Shown piece after piece: positions 1 through 7,355 of a stretch of 27,014 nucleotides of DNA. Each line of letters starts with the position of its first letter. The first letter of the stretch is position 1. The notes beneath the pieces were generated by a model, which was not told where the DNA came from, searched no databases, and saw nothing but the letters and a program-made list of their open reading frames with translations. Made by a program: the position numbers and the translations under genes. The stretch covers positions 1 to 27,014 of the forward strand of contig JACPMQ010000003.1 of NCBI GenBank assembly GCA_016185955.1, given 5' to 3'. The stretch comes from Candidatus Woesearchaeota archaeon. GTDB taxonomy: Archaea > Nanobdellota > Nanobdellia > Woesearchaeales > GW2011-AR4.

Positions 1-92
1 TATAAAATTATGTAAAGAGGCGTATACTTTCTCATTTCGTTGATGGTTTTGGAGGTTAATTATATATCTTTACGGGATGTTAAGGTTGTTAC

Positions 93-302
93 AAAATTCG
101 GTGCTTGTGCGTAATTTGATAGTGATAAGCCTTAGTCAAGGAAAAACAATGCCAAATGCGTGGTTTATCGGTTTTGTCAATGACGAGCAACTGCCAACGC
201 AAAACAACGTCGAATTGCAAGATTACCAACGTAACTGGTAAAAATTCCATCGTTCTTCGAACGATGGAATTTTTACGGCTCCGCACAAGCACCAAATTTG
301 AA
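93..302. repeat. Foldback repeat with GTGCTTGTGCG core (copy 1) and nested hairpin
   Basis: The left arm carries GGTGCTTGTGCG near 97-109 and the right arm carries CGCACAAGCACC near 283-294, an inverted pair. The stretch after the left arm (AATTTGATAGTGATAAGCC and a later ATGCCAAATGC) closely matches the interior of the copy at 24324-24455. A perfect hairpin with 18-bp arms at 238-255 and 259-276 (GTAAAAATTCCATCGTTC) lies within it, belonging to a second repeat type also seen at 11456 and 21322. It ends just before the CopG-like gene, so it may separate that gene from its promoter. Confidence 0.75.
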
Positions 303-312
303 TTCCAACGAA

Positions 313-786
313 ATGAAAACCAACAAATTATTTTTTATGTTTTTAGTTGTGGCTTTGATTGCAGTTAGCGGATGCGCTTCCTCGCAAAATTCGCAAAATG
401 CAAAAGCATCCAATTTCGGCATTAAAGCCACAATTTTCAAGTCTTCAGGCTGCGGCTGTTGCAATGTCTATTTGCAATATATGAATAAAAAAGGGTTTAA
501 TCTAGAAGTTATGCAGACAGAAGACATGGATGCAGTAAAAGCAAAATATAACATTCCAGCTTCAATGCAAAGCTGCCATACTATTATTATAGGAGATTAC
601 TTTGTAGAAGGTCATGTTCCTTCAGAAGCCATTGAAAAATTAATGGCGGAAAAGCCAACAATTAGAGGAATAGCTATGCCCGGAATGCCATCAGGCAGTC
701 CAGGAATGCCGGGCTCAAAAAAAGCCCCTTTTGTTATTTACGCAATAAATAAGGATGGCTCAACTGCAGAATTTATGAGGATATAG
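313..786 (+). CDS. CopG/DUF411-family lipoprotein, putative copper-binding
   Basis: This is a 157-aa exported protein. An N-terminal hydrophobic stretch ends in a lipobox-like VSGC, so it is probably lipid-anchored outside the cytoplasm. The body matches DUF411: a TIFKSSGCGCC motif near residue 42, then SCHTIIIGDYFVEGHVPSEAI, then a PGMPSGSPGMPG tail. Bacterial CopG of this family holds a cysteine-bridged copper cluster and belongs to copper-resistance loci; that is family knowledge, while copper binding here is inferred. I chose ATG 313 over the TTG at 298 because the latter lies in the upstream repeat and adds no signal-peptide feature. The CPLC membrane gene follows 4 bp downstream, so the two are likely cotranscribed. 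Confidence 0.85.
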   Translation: MKTNKLFFMFLVVALIAVSGCASSQNSQNAKASNFGIKATIFKSSGCGCCNVYLQYMNKKGFNLEVMQTEDMDAVKAKYNIPASMQSCHTIIIGDYFVEGHVPSEAIEKLMAEKPTIRGIAMPGMPSGSPGMPGSKKAPFVIYAINKDGSTAEFMRI

Positions 787-790
787 TAAA

Positions 791-1345
791 ATGCACTTTG
801 CAAAGACACTTAAACTGATTTTACTTTCTCCCTTTTTGTTTTTATTATTTTTTACAGAAATCGTGCATGCTCATTGTCCATTATGCACCGTCGGAGCAAT
901 GGCAGCAGCCGGTGGTGCAGCATGGCTTGGAGTAAATAAAGCAGTTATAGGCATCTTTATAGGAGCATTTGCCGTTTCTACAGGATGGTGGATTGCAAAC
1001 CTATTAAAGAAAAAGTACATTCCTTTCCAAAAGCCCTTTCTGATAATTTTATCTTTTGCAACAATAGTAATCCCTATTTTGCCTATGCCTGTTATGGAAA
1101 GCAATTATCCTCTTTATCTCTCTTTTGCAGGGGATTATGGCTCCTTGCTTAATAGAACTTATGTTATCAATTTGTTTTTTGCTGGAAGCATTCTCGGAAG
1201 CATTATTGTCTGCATTACTCCATGGCTCAGCAAAAAGATTTCAGAAATTGGGAATGGAAAGCTAATTCCGTTTCAGGGCATTCTGCTTACTTTTATTTTG
1301 CTGATTATAGCCGGAATTTCCCTGCAACTGGCATTGGGATGGTAA
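791..1345 (+). CDS. Membrane protein with HCPLCT motif, function unknown
   Basis: This 184-aa protein has an N-terminal hydrophobic segment ending at VHAHCPLCTVG (residues about 25-35), then a Gly/Ala-rich helix and three further hydrophobic segments, giving about four or five membrane spans. The CPLC motif follows directly on the first span, where it would face the extracytoplasmic side and could bind metal or act in thiol exchange. I do not recognise a named family. It starts 4 bp after the CopG-like stop, which suggests cotranscription and a shared role in metal or thiol handling. The first span could be a cleaved signal peptide, with cleavage after VHA. Confidence 0.8.
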   Translation: MHFAKTLKLILLSPFLFLLFFTEIVHAHCPLCTVGAMAAAGGAAWLGVNKAVIGIFIGAFAVSTGWWIANLLKKKYIPFQKPFLIILSFATIVIPILPMPVMESNYPLYLSFAGDYGSLLNRTYVINLFFAGSILGSIIVCITPWLSKKISEIGNGKLIPFQGILLTFILLIIAGISLQLALGW

Positions 1346-1370
1346 ACAAAAAATTATAAGCTACTGCAAA

Positions 1371-1874
1371 ATGGAAGACGAAGTAAGAAAATGGATGAGC
1401 AAGATTGAGGAAGTAAAGAAAGGCAGCATTGATTTGTCAAGAGACGAGGACTTAAGCATAGCATTAATGAACCTCATCAGCTTGGAAGAGCATTTTTTCT
1501 TTACTGCAATGAAGACAGACAACCAAAAATATCTTGAGATGCTAAAATCCGTAAGGGAACTAAGAAAAACGCTTCTTGCAAAAATAGTTACAAATCCTGA
1601 AGGGGAAGAGTGGTGCATCAGCAAGCATCTTCTTGCTGCAAGCATGCGCCTTAGTGAAGTGGGAACAAAAGAGCTTTCAAAGGGCAACAGCAAGGAAGCA
1701 AATTTTGCCTTTTCATCAGCCTTTAACCTCTATTCCTTGTTTTTTGCAATAAACCTTAAGATGATTGATAAGGAGAAGCTGCAGCATACAGAAGAGCTAA
1801 AAAAGGAAAGCAAAATATTTTCCAAATTTTCTGAAATAATAAAGAAGATAGTTGATTGCTGCAAGGAGTGGTGA
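1371..1874 (+). CDS. Helical cytoplasmic protein, function unknown
   Basis: This 167-aa protein has no signal peptide or membrane segment. Its composition (Glu/Lys/Leu-rich, few Gly and Pro) points to an all-helical bundle. It ends in DCCKEW, and an EEWCISKH segment lies near residue 80, giving three Cys in all. It follows the CPLC membrane gene by 25 bp on the same strand. I do not recognise the family. Coding character looks like that of its neighbours and the ORF has a normal ATG start, so it is probably a real gene. Confidence 0.65.
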   Translation: MEDEVRKWMSKIEEVKKGSIDLSRDEDLSIALMNLISLEEHFFFTAMKTDNQKYLEMLKSVRELRKTLLAKIVTNPEGEEWCISKHLLAASMRLSEVGTKELSKGNSKEANFAFSSAFNLYSLFFAINLKMIDKEKLQHTEELKKESKIFSKFSEIIKKIVDCCKEW

Positions 1875-1945
1875 GGCAAAGCTATTAGCTCCTCATACAA
1901 GGCTTTTGGCAAGGATAAAATGGGTTTTTGTTATAGACCATATTT

Positions 1946-2863
1946 TCAATATTTTTGCGAAAAAGGAGCGCCAAGCATTCTCTGCACATCCATTGGCAGT
2001 GTTTGTATTCTGCTTATTGTAATTTGTTCCCATCTTTTTGTTATTTGCCCATATCTCATATCAAAATCTCTAATATCTTGAATCCCAAACTGTTCTTCAT
2101 TATGGTTAGTTAAATATAGTGAATGACAGCGGAAATATTCCCATGGATTATTTGTTTTGAAGCCAATAGTTCTTGCAACAGACACATATTGAATTAACAA
2201 TTGCCTAACATCTTTTTCAAAAATATAACCTACAACTTTGTCGCTTTCAAACGCTAATATCGGAAAGTCACAGTTAGTTAACAAAAAATTCCATTTCATT
2301 TTTTGTAATCTTCCTTCAATTTCATCCATTTTAAATTTATCTGGTGTTTTGAACTCAAAGTGTAAATAACCTTTGCCTACGCATCCATACAAAGAATAAG
2401 CAAAAATTAGCATAGCATATTTACAGTCAGCCCATATGCAAAATTCTTCGTTAGTGCCAAATTCATTTTGAAAACGGTGTGAATGCACTTGCTGAAATTC
2501 GTTTTCTCCCAAAATCCTTTTAAATTTTGCCCATGACATTGATTTATAAGTGCCATCTGTCTGCTGAGCGTACATAAACCTTTTATCTGCTATTAGCTTA
2601 TCTATCCTCATAACAAGCCCCTTTTCATTAGGACCAAAATCATTTTGAGTGATGCCACTCATAACTTCAGCAATTGTTGTGGCATTAAAACTATTAGCAC
2701 GCATCATCGCAGTATTTTCCATCATCGCAGTATTTTCCATCATTGCATTAGCTACTTCTCCCCTTAAATCCAATTCATTCTTTAAATTCCAATTATCTCT
2801 GATTAAGGGCACATTAAGCTCAGTAGCTGCGTTCAGAACTGCTTCAAGGCTTTCAAATCCCAT
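1946..2863 (-). CDS. Hypothetical protein with tandem MMENTA repeat
   Basis: This 305-aa soluble protein starts at ATG 2863, with a GGTGA ribosome-binding site just upstream. Residues about 41-54 read AMMENTAMMENTAMMRAN, the product of an 18-bp DNA unit repeated in tandem (about 2700-2745). The middle has an HFEFKTPDKFKMDEIEGRL segment and aromatic-rich stretches; the C terminus is basic and hydrophilic. I do not recognise the family. It lies between the CopG-like genes and the convergent-side CcdA operon and shows no metal motif, so it may be an unrelated accessory insertion. Confidence 0.6.
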   Translation of the reverse strand: MGFESLEAVLNAATELNVPLIRDNWNLKNELDLRGEVANAMMENTAMMENTAMMRANSFNATTIAEVMSGITQNDFGPNEKGLVMRIDKLIADKRFMYAQQTDGTYKSMSWAKFKRILGENEFQQVHSHRFQNEFGTNEEFCIWADCKYAMLIFAYSLYGCVGKGYLHFEFKTPDKFKMDEIEGRLQKMKWNFLLTNCDFPILAFESDKVVGYIFEKDVRQLLIQYVSVARTIGFKTNNPWEYFRCHSLYLTNHNEEQFGIQDIRDFDMRYGQITKRWEQITISRIQTLPMDVQRMLGAPFSQKY

Positions 2864-2916
2864 GATTTCACCACTTCCAAATAGAATAAGAAAAATTAGC
2901 TAAATTATAAAGTTTA

Positions 2917-3780
2917 TTATTTTTTGGGTTTCATGCGTCTCTTTAGCAATATTCCTATAGCCAATATTATAGCAATTAGCATGCCAAGCCATACTATTTT
3001 TGGGATTTTTGTGAAAAATAAATTTATCGAAGCAGTCATATTAGCCATAAATATATTTACATTTAGCTGATAATCGCTGCTCATTGCAAGCTTTCCTGCT
3101 TTTGCAAGGTATAGTATAAACATTCCCATAAAAAGGAATATAATCCCAGAAGCAAGCTCCGCAATACTAATCTCTATTTTCTTTTTTGCAATTGAATAGG
3201 AAATAGGTTTTTTGAAAAAGTTCAGCTTATTGCTTAAATCTGACTTGTCCATGAAATAAGCCAGAATGAATAATGGAAAAATTATTCCCAGCACATACAT
3301 AAGCGCGTACATTCCTCCCCAGAATATTGAGCCTGGCAATATTGACAATGCTAATACTCCGGCTAATACAGGCGCGCAGCAAAGGGTTGCAAAAGCTGAA
3401 AAAATTCCTAAAACAAAAACAGAGCTTGCTCCTTCCACTTTCATTCTTTGTTTTGAATGTGAAAACGGCAATGAAAAATGTATTCCGAGAAGTATTGATG
3501 CCCCTAAAAGCAAAAGAAATATCCCGCCTAAAGCAAAGAGCAGATTATGGTATTTGCTGAATAAGGCTCCAAGGCTTGCCAAGCCAATGCCAAGAGGCAA
3601 AAATACCGCTAATAAGCCCATAAAAAAAACAAAAGTCATGAGCATTACTGTCCGCTTCTGCCTGAAAATTGAGCCAAAATAAGCAGGAAGCAGAACTGTT
3701 ATGCAGCATGGCGCAAATAATGCAGCTATTCCAGCAATAAAAGCTGTTACAAGCGAAGCTATTATCAGTGCATATTCCAT
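2917..3780 (-). CDS. CcdA/DsbD-type transmembrane thiol-electron transporter
   Basis: This 287-aa membrane protein has about six to seven hydrophobic spans. The family hallmarks are FAPCCITVLLPAYFG in the first span and FATLCCAPVLAGVLA in the fourth; these paired half-repeats hold the Cys residues that pass reducing equivalents across the membrane. A basic tail (LLKRRMKPKK) follows the last span. CcdA proteins move electrons from cytoplasmic thioredoxin to extracytoplasmic thiol proteins. The gene begins 7 bp after the redoxin fusion on the same strand, so that anchored redoxin is its likely partner. A GAGGG ribosome-binding site lies inside the end of the upstream gene. Confidence 0.88.
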   Translation of the reverse strand: MEYALIIASLVTAFIAGIAALFAPCCITVLLPAYFGSIFRQKRTVMLMTFVFFMGLLAVFLPLGIGLASLGALFSKYHNLLFALGGIFLLLLGASILLGIHFSLPFSHSKQRMKVEGASSVFVLGIFSAFATLCCAPVLAGVLALSILPGSIFWGGMYALMYVLGIIFPLFILAYFMDKSDLSNKLNFFKKPISYSIAKKKIEISIAELASGIIFLFMGMFILYLAKAGKLAMSSDYQLNVNIFMANMTASINLFFTKIPKIVWLGMLIAIILAIGILLKRRMKPKK

Positions 3781-3787
3781 AATGCCC

Positions 3788-4663
3788 TCATGCCAGCTTG
3801 TTTATTTCCGAAACAATTTGCTCATTTCTTATAGCCATTTGCGGATCATCTAATGTGTATCTAATAATGCCTTTTTTGTCAATTATAAAATAAGTATGGC
3901 CTGGATAAGAGCCTTTGTGCATTGAAGATGCAAGCGAAAGCACATCATAGGCTGATGAAACTGCCCTTGTTGAGTCAAACAAAATTCTTGCATTGGCCAT
4001 TTTAGGGACTTTCTGGATTATTTTTTGCCATTCCTTTTTTTGATCAGGAGTTATGGAAAAAACAACAACATCATCATTATTGAGTCTTTCGTCATTTCCA
4101 AAAGAGCTCATTTGATCCCAGCATGCAGGATAACACATGCTTCCTTCTGTAAAAAACAAGACAACATTTTTTCCCTTGTAATCGCTTAGCTTTATTGTTG
4201 TTCCGCCAATGCTCTCCAAGCTAAAGTCAGGAGCCTTTTGCCCTATAGCGCTGATAAAAGATAGCTTTCCCTCTGGAAAAGCTGAGGGATTGCGTTTCTC
4301 CATTTCTGCCTGGACTTCTGCTCTTTTAGATTCCACAACTGAATTTATTCCGTATTTTTCAGCAGTTTTGATTATAACTTCATTATTGGAAATGCCGGAA
4401 GCTATAAGGGAATCAATAAAATTTATCATTTCCGTTGCCATTCCGCAGCAAATATTATTTTTATCAAGCACCTGTCCGCAGCATGGGCACAAAAACATTT
4501 TATAGATATCATCAGATTGTGCAGAAACCCCAATTAAATTTGCTGTTATTTTATTGGCATTCTTGTTGGAATCAGGGGACATCATGCTGTATGCAAAAAA
4601 TCCCCCAATAAATAGTGCTAATATTATAGCCGTTATAACTATATTTTTTTTGCTTGTAAGCAT
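3788..4663 (-). CDS. Anchored CcmH-like/peroxiredoxin fusion protein
   Basis: This 291-aa protein has three parts. A signal-anchor lies at residues 8-27. A CcmH-like Cys domain at about 52-105 contains FLCPCCGQVLDKNNICCG, followed by a short helical SGISNNEVIIKTAEKYG segment typical of CcmH-type folds. An AhpC/TSA-redoxin domain spans about 139-291 (IGQKAPDFSLESIGG, then VVLFFTEGSMCYPACWDQM near residue 175). The redoxin site is CxxxC rather than CxxC, closer to a peroxiredoxin-like arrangement. It is probably an extracytoplasmic thiol oxidoreductase recycled by the CcdA protein encoded next. An AAGGAGGT ribosome-binding site precedes the ATG. Substrates are unknown; metal-damaged thiols or copper-binding Cys proteins are guesses. 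Confidence 0.82.
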   Translation of the reverse strand: MLTSKKNIVITAIILALFIGGFFAYSMMSPDSNKNANKITANLIGVSAQSDDIYKMFLCPCCGQVLDKNNICCGMATEMINFIDSLIASGISNNEVIIKTAEKYGINSVVESKRAEVQAEMEKRNPSAFPEGKLSFISAIGQKAPDFSLESIGGTTIKLSDYKGKNVVLFFTEGSMCYPACWDQMSSFGNDERLNNDDVVVFSITPDQKKEWQKIIQKVPKMANARILFDSTRAVSSAYDVLSLASSMHKGSYPGHTYFIIDKKGIIRYTLDDPQMAIRNEQIVSEINKLA

Positions 4664-4728
4664 TTGTAATACCTCCTTATTTCATTTTTTACCCAAATTG
4701 CATTTTATGCGATTTTTGCTTGTTCAAG

Positions 4729-4797
4729 AGAAATCCGACACCGCCAGTCACAGACTGGCGGATTGCTCGCTCCCTTCGGTCGCTCGGTCGGATTTCT
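4729..4797. repeat. GC-rich nested palindromic repeat
   Basis: The outer arms are AGAAATCCGA (4729-4738) and TCGGATTTCT (4788-4797). Inside is a perfect hairpin with CCGCCAGTC arms (4741-4749 and 4753-4761), then two copies of a CGCTC-containing segment. The GC content is far above the surrounding sequence. It lies upstream of the redoxin-CcdA operon promoter region. Confidence 0.7.
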
Positions 4798-4839
4798 AAG
4801 AATGCGAATATTCTGGGTACAAACCGTGCTTTCAAACCA

Positions 4840-4854
4840 CCAGTCAGAGACTGG
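4840..4854. repeat. Short palindrome overlapping the wHTH gene stop
   Basis: CCAGTC-AGA-GACTGG forms a perfect 6-bp-arm hairpin that shares its core with the hairpin at 4741-4761. It contains the stop codon and last codons of the membrane-anchored winged helix gene, so the repeat appears to have set that protein's C terminus. Confidence 0.6.
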
Positions 4855-5323
4855 ATGGAATATTCCTTTCAATCAAATTCTGCCCCTCCAGCTTGTCCAG
4901 AATCCTGCTGACCTTGACTTTTGAATATCCCATTTTTTCCACAAGCTCGCTCTGAAAAACAGCTCCGTGAGAAGCTATAATCACCTCATATATTTTTTTC
5001 TCATCCCCCCTTAATGCCTTTGCAATTGTTTTTGATTTATCAGCAGCATCTTTACTTATTTTTTCAGCAGCTCCTGACTTTAGCGCAACTTTAATGCCGA
5101 GAATAAATATGATTATAAGGAGTATAGCAGCAGCATAGGAAGCTGAGGGTATATGAGCTGTGATTGGGCATTCTGCTCCAGTAGGATGAACGCATCTTGC
5201 AGCATCTATCTTTGCAATTTTAATTGAGAACGATGCCAGAATAATTAATATAGCTACGGAAATAACACTAATTACCAAGCCAAGCCATTTATTGTTATTA
5301 AACTTAGAAAGGTATTTTTTCAT
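4844..5323 (-). CDS. Membrane-anchored winged helix-turn-helix protein
   Basis: This 159-aa protein has two hydrophobic segments (residues about 13-35 and 60-76) flanking a loop with two Cys (RCVHPTGAEC). A basic linker leads to a C-terminal winged helix of the MarR/TrmB-like kind (LRGDEKKIYEVIIASHGAVFQSELVEKMGYSKVKVSRIL, residues about 104-150). The start overlaps the upstream PadR gene stop as ATGA, so the two are translated together. The predicted topology puts the Cys loop outside and the DNA-binding domain inside, which would suit a membrane sensor of metal or redox state; this is inference. The last codons lie in a palindrome. A similar architecture occurs at 14654. Confidence 0.78.
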   Translation of the reverse strand: MKKYLSKFNNNKWLGLVISVISVAILIILASFSIKIAKIDAARCVHPTGAECPITAHIPSASYAAAILLIIIFILGIKVALKSGAAEKISKDAADKSKTIAKALRGDEKKIYEVIIASHGAVFQSELVEKMGYSKVKVSRILDKLEGQNLIERNIPSSL

Positions 5324-5751
5324 TTTACAGCACTATCCACATTTGCATAAGAGTGCGCGCAGTGCATGCAGCAGAACTTTAACACTTTATTTTTTATTTT
5401 TTCAGTATAGCCGCTTCCATAAACCTTGCAGCTGCAATGAGAGCATGTAGTTAATTTCGGCTCTATTGCTATGTCAATCAAATCCCCGAATCTGGAAAAC
5501 ATGACTTTCGTGAATGCTTTTCCTTCTTTTGTCAAATCATAAATCTTTTTTTCTCTTTTGTCTGTTTTCTTGACTTTTATCAGATTATTTTTTATTAGAA
5601 TTTCAAGAAACGGGTAAACATTGCTCGCGCTTATCTGCCTTTTTAACTTTGATTCAAGCTCTTTCATCAGCTCATAGCCGTATTTCGGCCCTGTTGCGAG
5701 CAGGCATAAAGTATAGAATTTAACCATGTTATTTATTTTAATTTCCGCCAT
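5320..5751 (-). CDS. PadR-family regulator with C-terminal TRASH-like metal domain
   Basis: This 143-aa protein has an N-terminal PadR winged helix (residues about 9-85: TGPKYGYELMKELESKL, then SASNVYPFLEILIKNNLIK). A Cys-rich tail at about 100-136 has TTCSHCSCKVYGSG and KFCCMHCAHSYA. The tail resembles a TRASH metal-binding domain, a fold used by archaeal copper and heavy-metal sensors such as CopT-type proteins. It is therefore a likely metal sensor controlling this locus. A TATA element at 5771-5784 sits about 25 nt upstream of the ATG, suggesting a leaderless message. The gene overlaps the downstream membrane-anchored wHTH gene by 4 bp and is divergent from the Met-rich protein gene. Confidence 0.82.
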   Translation of the reverse strand: MAEIKINNMVKFYTLCLLATGPKYGYELMKELESKLKRQISASNVYPFLEILIKNNLIKVKKTDKREKKIYDLTKEGKAFTKVMFSRFGDLIDIAIEPKLTTCSHCSCKVYGSGYTEKIKNKVLKFCCMHCAHSYANVDSAVK

Positions 5752-5770
5752 GCCTCATTAAAAAGAGCCA

Positions 5771-5784
5771 ATTATATAAAAAGG
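5771..5784 (-). promoter_or_regulatory. TATA element for the PadR-TRASH operon
   Basis: On the minus strand this reads CCTTTTTATATAAT, with a purine-rich GAAA (BRE-like) just upstream. It is about 20-30 nt before ATG 5751, the spacing expected for an archaeal promoter with little or no leader. Confidence 0.6.
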
Positions 5785-5795
5785 TTTCTTTTTTT

Positions 5796-5817
5796 GGATA
5801 TATCACAATAGGATATA
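5796..5817. promoter_or_regulatory. GGATATA direct repeat between divergent metal genes
   Basis: Two GGATATA copies (5796-5802 and 5811-5817) lie 15 bp apart, between the TATA boxes of the PadR operon and the Met-rich gene. The position suits an operator for the PadR-TRASH protein, but the link is only positional. Confidence 0.35.
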
Positions 5818-5827
5818 AACAGAAAAA

Positions 5828-5837
5828 TTTATATACT
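5828..5837 (+). promoter_or_regulatory. TATA element for the Met-rich protein gene
   Basis: TTTATATACT lies 49 nt before the TTG start at 5886. The message would carry a short leader that includes the GAAGGTGAT ribosome-binding site at 5872-5880. Confidence 0.55.
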
Positions 5838-5885
5838 AAACTTTCTTTGCAAAGTTATTAATTAAAACTTAGAAGGTGATACGGC

Positions 5886-6434
5886 TTGAAAAACATAAAA
5901 AACATGTTACTAAAAAATATTTTTGCATTTTTGATGCTTTTTTTATTGGCTGCAGCAATTGCTTTTGCGCACGATGAGGAAAATTTTGCAGAAACAAAAA
6001 GGCTTATTGATTCAAAAATTCAATGTGATAAACTTACAGATGAGCAGCTTAGGCATATCGGAGATTATTATATGGAGCAAATGCATCCTGGAGAAGCCCA
6101 TGAGCTCATGGACCAAATGATGGGCGGTGAAGCCTCTGAAAGCTTAAGGCAGACACATATTTTAATGGCAAAAAGACTGTATTGCAAGGATACATCCGGA
6201 ATGACAAATTATGGCATGATGGGAATGATGGGAGGAATGATGAATATGGCAATGGGAAGTGGAATGATGGGAAATTATGGCTACGGCATGATGGGAAATT
6301 TTGGATATAGCAGCGGATATTGGGGCTTTGTTAATATATTGTCAGTGCTGCTGGCAATTGGACTTGTAATATTAGTTTATTTATGGATTATAAAATTGTG
6401 GAAAGATATCCAAGGAAAGAACATCAAAAAATGA
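5886..6434 (+). CDS. Exported Met-rich, membrane-anchored putative copper-binding protein
   Basis: This 182-aa protein has an N-terminal signal peptide (cleavage likely near AFAHDEE, residue 28). A helical domain with DEQLRHIGDYYMEQMHPGEA, a second MMGGEASESLR segment and a Cys at about residue 97 follows. Next comes a Met/Gly-rich stretch at about 105-141 (MMGMMGGMMNMAMGSGMMG) and a C-terminal membrane span. Clustered Met is typical of extracytoplasmic Cu(I) sites. The start is TTG, preferred because GAAGGTGAT ends 5 nt upstream; ATG 5904 is the alternative. It is divergent from the PadR-TRASH regulator, its probable controller. Confidence 0.75.
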   Translation: MKNIKNMLLKNIFAFLMLFLLAAAIAFAHDEENFAETKRLIDSKIQCDKLTDEQLRHIGDYYMEQMHPGEAHELMDQMMGGEASESLRQTHILMAKRLYCKDTSGMTNYGMMGMMGGMMNMAMGSGMMGNYGYGMMGNFGYSSGYWGFVNILSVLLAIGLVILVYLWIIKLWKDIQGKNIKK

Positions 6435-6486
6435 GGGCAAAGCCGATTGAATGAATGCTGGTTAAATCAATTAAGAGGTGAACTTC

Positions 6487-7215
6487 ATGAAGCGCTTGGA
6501 AGGGAAAGTTGCAATTGTGACAGGCTCCGACAGAGGCATAGGTAAAGGCATAGCAATTGCATTTGCAAAAGAGGGGTGCAATGTTGTTATTAGCGACCAT
6601 AAAGGAGATAAACCAAGCAAAGACGCTGTAAATGAAATAAAAAAGCTTGGAAGCAGCACAATTTTTGTAAAGGCAGATGTTTCAAAAGCAAAAGATATGG
6701 AAAATTTAGTTAAGAAAGCTGTCCAGAAATTCGGGAAGATTGATATAATGGTTAATAATGCAGGAATTTTGGTTTCCGGAACAGTTTTGGAGCTGACAGA
6801 AAAAGATTGGGAAAAACAGATGTCAGTTAACCTTAAAGGGGTTTTTTTAGGGACTAAATATGCTGTTGCGCAGATGAAAAGGCAGGGAAAAGCAGGGATT
6901 GTCGGCTTTCCAGGAATCAGCGCATATTGCGCATCAAAAGGTGGGGTAACAGAATTTACAAGAGAAGTTGCTCTGGATCATGCAAAAGACGGCATAACGG
7001 TAAATGCAATTAATCCAGGCGTAATTGTTACTGATATGACTAAAGCGATGCTTAACGATAAAGAATCAAGCAAAGCCCTGCTTGAAAACACTCCTATTGG
7101 AAGATTCGGGCAGCCGGAAGATATAGGAAACGCTGCTGTCTTTCTTGCTTTGGACGCATCAAGCTTTATAACGGGGCATAACTTAGTGGTTGATGGCGGA
7201 TGGACTGCCCGTTAA
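6487..7215 (+). CDS. Short-chain dehydrogenase/reductase, apparently missing the catalytic Ser segment
   Basis: This 242-aa FabG-like SDR has TGSDRGIGKGIA (NAD(P) glycine motif, residues about 12-23), NNAG, and YCASKGG (Tyr and Lys of the active site near residue 147). Between helix E and the Tyr, family members have a strand with IINISS-x-AG that holds the catalytic Ser. Here the sequence passes directly from RQGK to AGIVGFPGISAY, so about ten residues including that Ser appear deleted in frame. The C terminus (GHNLVVDGGWTAR) is intact. AGAGGTGA ends 5 nt before ATG 6487, which is better than the GTG at 6478 that lies in the ribosome-binding site itself. Substrate unknown; activity doubtful. 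Confidence 0.85.
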   Translation: MKRLEGKVAIVTGSDRGIGKGIAIAFAKEGCNVVISDHKGDKPSKDAVNEIKKLGSSTIFVKADVSKAKDMENLVKKAVQKFGKIDIMVNNAGILVSGTVLELTEKDWEKQMSVNLKGVFLGTKYAVAQMKRQGKAGIVGFPGISAYCASKGGVTEFTREVALDHAKDGITVNAINPGVIVTDMTKAMLNDKESSKALLENTPIGRFGQPEDIGNAAVFLALDASSFITGHNLVVDGGWTAR

Positions 7216-7259
7216 GTAATAATGTGTAATAATATAAAAACTAATTGGAGGTAAACAAA

Positions 7260-7292
7260 ATGCCAAAGGGAAAAGGAAAAGGATGTTGTTAA
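7260..7292 (+). CDS. Ten-residue candidate peptide MPKGKGKGCC
   Basis: This tiny ORF encodes MPKGKGKGCC. A strong GGAGGT ribosome-binding site lies 7 nt upstream of the ATG, better than those of most genes in the window, and a T-rich stretch follows soon after the stop. The vicinal Cys-Cys end and its place among copper genes would fit a metal-binding peptide or a translated leader, but it could equally be a truncated gene remnant. Confidence 0.4.
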   Translation: MPKGKGKGCC

Positions 7293-7355
7293 GAGAAATT
7301 TGACGAATTGAATTTGTTTTTTTATTTTCTATTTTAAAATAATTTTTAGATAAAA

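Noticed and set aside
89..368. Small reading frames across the left-end repeat
   Set aside because: They lie in palindromic repeat DNA, and similar frames arise at each copy, so they are not supported as genes.
1946..2863. L-serine dehydratase likeness of the N-terminal MMENTA region
   Set aside because: The resemblance is limited to a short low-complexity stretch and the rest shows no iron-sulfur Cys motif.
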